A DNA stretch of 8,706 nucleotides. Origin: Scatosoma sp045652965 (lineage in GTDB: Bacteria; Bacillota; Clostridia; Christensenellales; Borkfalkiaceae). How positions within the stretch are numbered: the first letter of the stretch is position 1; each line of letters begins with the position of its first letter. The stretch covers positions 1 through 8,706 of the forward strand of contig JAZOLI010000105.1 of the NCBI GenBank assembly GCA_045652965.1. Direction: 5' to 3'. The translations under genes and the position numbers were made by a program. Under the pieces are notes generated by a model. The model saw only the letters and a list, made by a program, of their open reading frames with translations, searched no databases and had not been told where the DNA came from. Positions 6,108 to 8,706 of the stretch are shown piece by piece.

Positions 6108-6512
6108 ATGCGTAATTTTGTTATCACTGTAAATGGAAAAGCTTATCAAGTAGGCGTTGAAGAAGTTGGGGCAAGCGCTCCCGTTGTTGCGGCGCCCGTT
6201 GTGGCAGCTCCTGCTCCCGTTGCTGCTCCCGTAGCAGCTCCCGTAGCTACACCTGCTCCTGCGGCGGCTCCCGCACCTGCGGCAAAAGCTGCGCCTGCAA
6301 ACGGCGAAAAAGTGCTTTCCCCGTTCCCTGGGCTTATCAAAAACTTGCTTGTTGCGGAAGGCGCAACGGTGAAAAAAGACGAGCCTATTCTTGTGCTTGA
6401 AGCAATGAAGATGGATAACGATATCACCGCTCCTTGCGATGGCGTTGTAAGCTTTCAAGTTGCAAAGGGCGCAAACGTGGAATCGGATTCCGTTTTGGCT
6501 GTGATTGGCTAA
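6108..6512 (+). CDS. Biotin carboxyl carrier protein (biotinyl domain subunit of the decarboxylase)
   Basis: The 134-residue protein has a short N-terminal beta segment (FVITVNGKAYQV, 4-15). A flexible Ala/Pro/Val linker follows at about 22-66, then a biotinyl/lipoyl domain at about 68-134. The biotin attachment motif EAMKM is at 99-103, with Lys101 the residue expected to be biotinylated by a BirA-type ligase encoded elsewhere. SPFPG at 71-75 corresponds to the conserved 'apmpG' turn. The carrier shuttles CO2 between a carboxyltransferase and the beta subunit. The layout matches MmdC, GcdC and the transcarboxylase 1.3S subunit rather than a classic AccB. The upstream stop codon overlaps its AAGGAG site (6094-6099), which implies tight translational coupling. 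The linker repeats short Ala-Pro units that could vary in length. Confidence 0.93.
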   Translation: MRNFVITVNGKAYQVGVEEVGASAPVVAAPVVAAPAPVAAPVAAPVATPAPAAAPAPAAKAAPANGEKVLSPFPGLIKNLLVAEGATVKKDEPILVLEAMKMDNDITAPCDGVVSFQVAKGANVESDSVLAVIG

Positions 6513-6531
6513 GATAAAATAGGAGTTAATT

Positions 6532-7725
6532 ATGGCAAACAATTTGCTTATGAACGTCGGCGAGATGTTTATGAACTTATTCGAGAAGATGGGCTTTATG
6601 AGCGGCACGTGGCAAAACTACGTGATGATTCTCGTTTCGTTCGTGTTGTTCTATCTTGCGATCGTTAAAAAATTCGAGCCGTTGCTTTTGTTGCCGATTG
6701 CGTTCGGTATGTTCTTGATCAATCTTCCCGGCGCTTACGACGTGCTTTGGGGTACGTATGCAGAAGGTGCGGAGCACACCTATGAAAACGTGCAAAATCA
6801 AGGCTTGCTTTGGTATTTGTTCTTTGGCGTGCAAAACGTAATCTATCCGCCGCTTATCTTCCTTGGGATTGGCGCAATGACCGATTTCGGTCCGCTCATT
6901 TCCAACCCTAAGAGCATGTTAATCGGTGCGGCAGCGCAATTTGGTATCTTCTTGACGCTTATCGGTGCAACGGCGCTTGGTTTTGACCTTGCTGCGGCTT
7001 GTTCGATTGCAATTATCGGTGGCGCGGACGGCCCTACGGCAATTTACGTCACGCAATCTTTGGCGAAATATACCTATGATGATTTGCTTTCGGCGATTGC
7101 AGTTGCGGCGTATTCGTATATGGCGCTCATTCCGATTATCCAAAAGCCGCTGATGAAATGGATCGTTCCTAAAAAGGAAAGAACGATCAAAATGAAACCG
7201 CTTCGCATGGTTAGCAAAACGGAAAAGATTATATTTCCGATTGTAGTAACGCTCGTGGTGGGCATTTTGCTTCCCGATGCAGTTCCTTTGCTTGGTATGT
7301 TAATGCTCGGCAATTTGTTGAAAGAATCGGGTGTATGCGACAGACTTTCTTCTCAGGCGCAAAACGGACTTATGAACACCGTTACCATTTTCCTTGGCAT
7401 TTCCGTAGGTTGCAAAGCGTATGGCGCAACCTTCTTGCAAACGCAAACGCTTATGATTATCGGGCTTGGCTTGATTGCGTTCTCGTTTGGTACGATCGGT
7501 GGCCTTTTGATGGGACGCTTGATGTGCAAGCTCTCGGGCGGTAAAATTAATCCTTTGATCGGTAGTGCAGGCGTATCCGCCGTGCCTATGGCGGCGCGTA
7601 TTTCCGAAGACGTAGGTCGCGAAGAAGATCCTAGCAACCACTTGTTGATGCACGCTATGGGACCCAACGTTGCTGGTGTTATCGGCTCGGCAATTGCGGC
7701 AGGGTTCCTGCTTTCACTCTTTTAA
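6532..7725 (+). CDS. Sodium-translocating decarboxylase beta subunit (OadB/MmdB/GcdB family)
   Basis: The 397-residue polytopic membrane protein closely follows the OadB/MmdB/GcdB family. It receives carboxybiotin, decarboxylates it and couples this to Na+ export. IIGGADGPTAIYV at 161-173 holds Asp166, equivalent to the Na+/proton-binding Asp203 of Klebsiella OadB. AVAAYSYMALIPIIQKP lies at about 190-206 and GNLLKESG at about 260-267. The C-terminal segment has SAVPMAARISEDVG and HAMGPNVAGVIGSAIAAG, both diagnostic. About nine to eleven hydrophobic segments are visible, and the length is normal. An AGGAG at 6521-6525 precedes ATG 6532. It is the energy-conserving core of the operon. Family is certain, but which carboxyltransferase feeds it is not decided by this gene alone. 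Confidence 0.95.
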   Translation: MANNLLMNVGEMFMNLFEKMGFMSGTWQNYVMILVSFVLFYLAIVKKFEPLLLLPIAFGMFLINLPGAYDVLWGTYAEGAEHTYENVQNQGLLWYLFFGVQNVIYPPLIFLGIGAMTDFGPLISNPKSMLIGAAAQFGIFLTLIGATALGFDLAAACSIAIIGGADGPTAIYVTQSLAKYTYDDLLSAIAVAAYSYMALIPIIQKPLMKWIVPKKERTIKMKPLRMVSKTEKIIFPIVVTLVVGILLPDAVPLLGMLMLGNLLKESGVCDRLSSQAQNGLMNTVTIFLGISVGCKAYGATFLQTQTLMIIGLGLIAFSFGTIGGLLMGRLMCKLSGGKINPLIGSAGVSAVPMAARISEDVGREEDPSNHLLMHAMGPNVAGVIGSAIAAGFLLSLF

Positions 7726-7744
7726 TTGATGAGGTAAAATTATT

Positions 7745-8344
7745 ATGGAACTTAAATTTGACAACAGAAAAGTAATGCTCACTGAAACGATTTTGCGCGA
7801 CGCGCATCAATCGCAGGCGGCAACGAGAATGCGTATCGACGAAATGTTGCCCGTTCTCGGACAACTTGACGATATCGGTTATTATTCGATTGAAGCTTGG
7901 GGCGGCGCTACGTTCGACTCTTGCTTGCGTTTCTTGAACGAAGATCCTTGGGAACGTTTGAGAACGCTCAAAGCGCATTTGAAAACGCCTATTCAAATGT
8001 TGCTTCGTGGACAAAACTTGCTTGGATATCGTCATTATGCGGACGACGTCGTGGAAAAATTCGTTGCAAAATCGATTGAAAACGGCGTTGGTATTATCCG
8101 TGTATTCGACGCTTTAAACGATCCGAGAAACTTGGAAACGTCTATGAAAGCCATCAAAAAATACGGTGGCGTTTGCGAAGCGACCATTTGTTACACGAGT
8201 GCGGTTGTTGACGGCAAGGAAGTGTTTACGAACGAATACTTTGTAAATCTTGCAAAGAGCTTGGAAGAGCGCGGCGCGGACAACATTTGTTTGAAAGACA
8301 TGGCAAACTTATTGTTGCCGTTCAAGGCATACGAGCTTGTGTAA
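7745..8344 (+). CDS. OadA/5S-type carboxyltransferase (oxaloacetate/pyruvate), N-terminal part ended by an in-frame stop
   Basis: The 199 residues are the first half of a PYC/OadA carboxyltransferase TIM barrel. TETILRDAHQS at 13-23 carries the metal-binding Asp19. AWGGATFDSCLRFLNEDPWERL is at 51-72, LLRGQNLLGYRHYADDVV at 86-103, RVFDALND at 119-126, and ICLKDMANLLLP at 181-192 with Lys184, the expected carboxylated lysine metal ligand. The family exchanges carboxyl groups between oxaloacetate/pyruvate and biotin. Reading stops at TAA 8342-8344, yet the same frame continues with strong homology (next entry). The stopped product lacks the two histidine metal ligands and the rest of the barrel, so on its own it should be inactive. 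A GAGG at 7731-7734 lies ten bases before ATG 7745, and the gene follows the beta subunit by 19 bases. Confidence 0.9.
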   Translation: MELKFDNRKVMLTETILRDAHQSQAATRMRIDEMLPVLGQLDDIGYYSIEAWGGATFDSCLRFLNEDPWERLRTLKAHLKTPIQMLLRGQNLLGYRHYADDVVEKFVAKSIENGVGIIRVFDALNDPRNLETSMKAIKKYGGVCEATICYTSAVVDGKEVFTNEYFVNLAKSLEERGADNICLKDMANLLLPFKAYELV

Positions 8345-8706
8345 GCGTTGAAAGCGGCGTTAAAACCCACGACGAAGATTCATTTGCATACCCACAATAC
8401 GACGGGTACGGGCGATATGGTATACCTTATGGCGATTTTGGCAGGCGTAGACATTGTCGACACGGCGCTTTCGCCGCTTGGTAACGGCACGTCACAACCT
8501 GCGACCGAACCGCTCGTTGCAACCTTGCAAGGCACGCCGTATGACACGGGTATCGATATCAATAAATTGCTTCCGATTATTAAGCATTTCAAGACGGTTG
8601 AAAAACGCTTGAAAGACGATAAGATTTTGAATGAAAAATCCAAGGGAATCGACCTAAACACGCTTTTGTATCAAGTTCCCGCCGGTATGCTTTCCATCCT
8701 TATCAA
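8345..8706 (+). pseudogene. Continuation of the OadA/5S-type carboxyltransferase after the in-frame stop (runs off the window)
   Basis: In the same frame as the preceding entry, directly after TAA, the codons read ALKAALKPTTKIHLHTHN, TTGTGDMVYLMAILAG, VDIVDTALSPLGNGTSQP and ATEPLVATLQGTPYDTG. This is the expected next part of the carboxyltransferase barrel. It includes the HLHTHN histidine pair that completes the metal site (residues 215 and 217 if the stop is counted as residue 200) and the conserved TSQPATE segment. No start codon with a binding site is visible near 8345, so it is unlikely to be translated on its own. Near the window end the family motif VPGGMLSNL appears as VPAGMLSIL. The gene is cut by the window edge, so a C-terminal PYC/conserved domain cannot be assessed. 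Confidence 0.85.

Noticed and set aside
6171..6300. Low-complexity GCT/CCC-rich stretch as a DNA repeat element
   Set aside because: It encodes the Ala/Pro linker of the biotin carrier protein, which is normal for this family.
5766..6608. Long reverse-strand open frame of 280 codons opposite the gamma and carrier genes
   Set aside because: It is a shadow of the three well-supported forward genes. Its product is rich in Cys, Arg, His and Ser with no family signature.
8287..8484. Forward open frame of 65 codons spanning the OadA stop codon
   Set aside because: It lies in a different frame, while the true frame keeps clear OadA homology on both sides of the stop. The product has no family resemblance.

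Overview
The window looks like chromosomal DNA from an anaerobic Bacillota/Clostridia-type bacterium, probably an uncultured gut-type lineage. The grounds are strong AGGAG-like ribosome binding sites, AT-rich intergenic DNA with sigma-A type promoters, moderate GC, and a biotin-dependent Na+-pump decarboxylase operon. This assignment is inference. All genes lie on the + strand. No mobile element, CRISPR array or phage gene was seen.

Region 1 (1-2463) is a tightly spaced run: the last codons of an ABC transporter ATPase (read in frame 3, ending at 65), an LCM-type SAM methyltransferase (67-861), a HAD-IIA phosphatase (897-1718) and an MgtC/SapB-family membrane protein (1746-2420). A clear intrinsic terminator follows.

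Region 2 (2464-4099) opens with a perfect-consensus promoter (TTGACA, 17 bases, TATAAT) driving a free-standing tRNA-Trp (anticodon CCA, CCA end encoded), followed by a long GC-rich hairpin. Ribonuclease HI (rnhA) and a TVP38/DedA-like membrane protein starting at GTG come next. The gap at 4100-4379 holds a terminator-like hairpin and the likely promoter of the next operon.

Region 3 (4380 to the window end) is a five-gene operon for a biotin-dependent, membrane-bound decarboxylase. In order it encodes an acyl-CoA carboxyltransferase (MmdA/12S type), an OadG-like gamma subunit, a biotin carboxyl carrier protein, an OadB/MmdB Na+-pumping beta subunit, and an OadA/5S-type pyruvate/oxaloacetate carboxyltransferase. 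In such systems a carboxyltransferase moves CO2 from its substrate to biotin on the carrier. The beta subunit then decarboxylates carboxybiotin and exports Na+. Having both an acyl-CoA-type and a keto-acid-type carboxyltransferase beside one carrier and one beta subunit suggests either two substrates feeding one pump or transcarboxylation between acyl-CoA and pyruvate/oxaloacetate.

The most striking observation is an in-frame TAA (8342-8344) that splits the OadA-like gene. Clear homology continues in the same frame on both sides, so this is a nonsense mutation, a sequence error or, less likely, readthrough. The second is that the MmdA-like subunit is short (454 aa) and departs from the family at several glycine-rich catalytic motifs.
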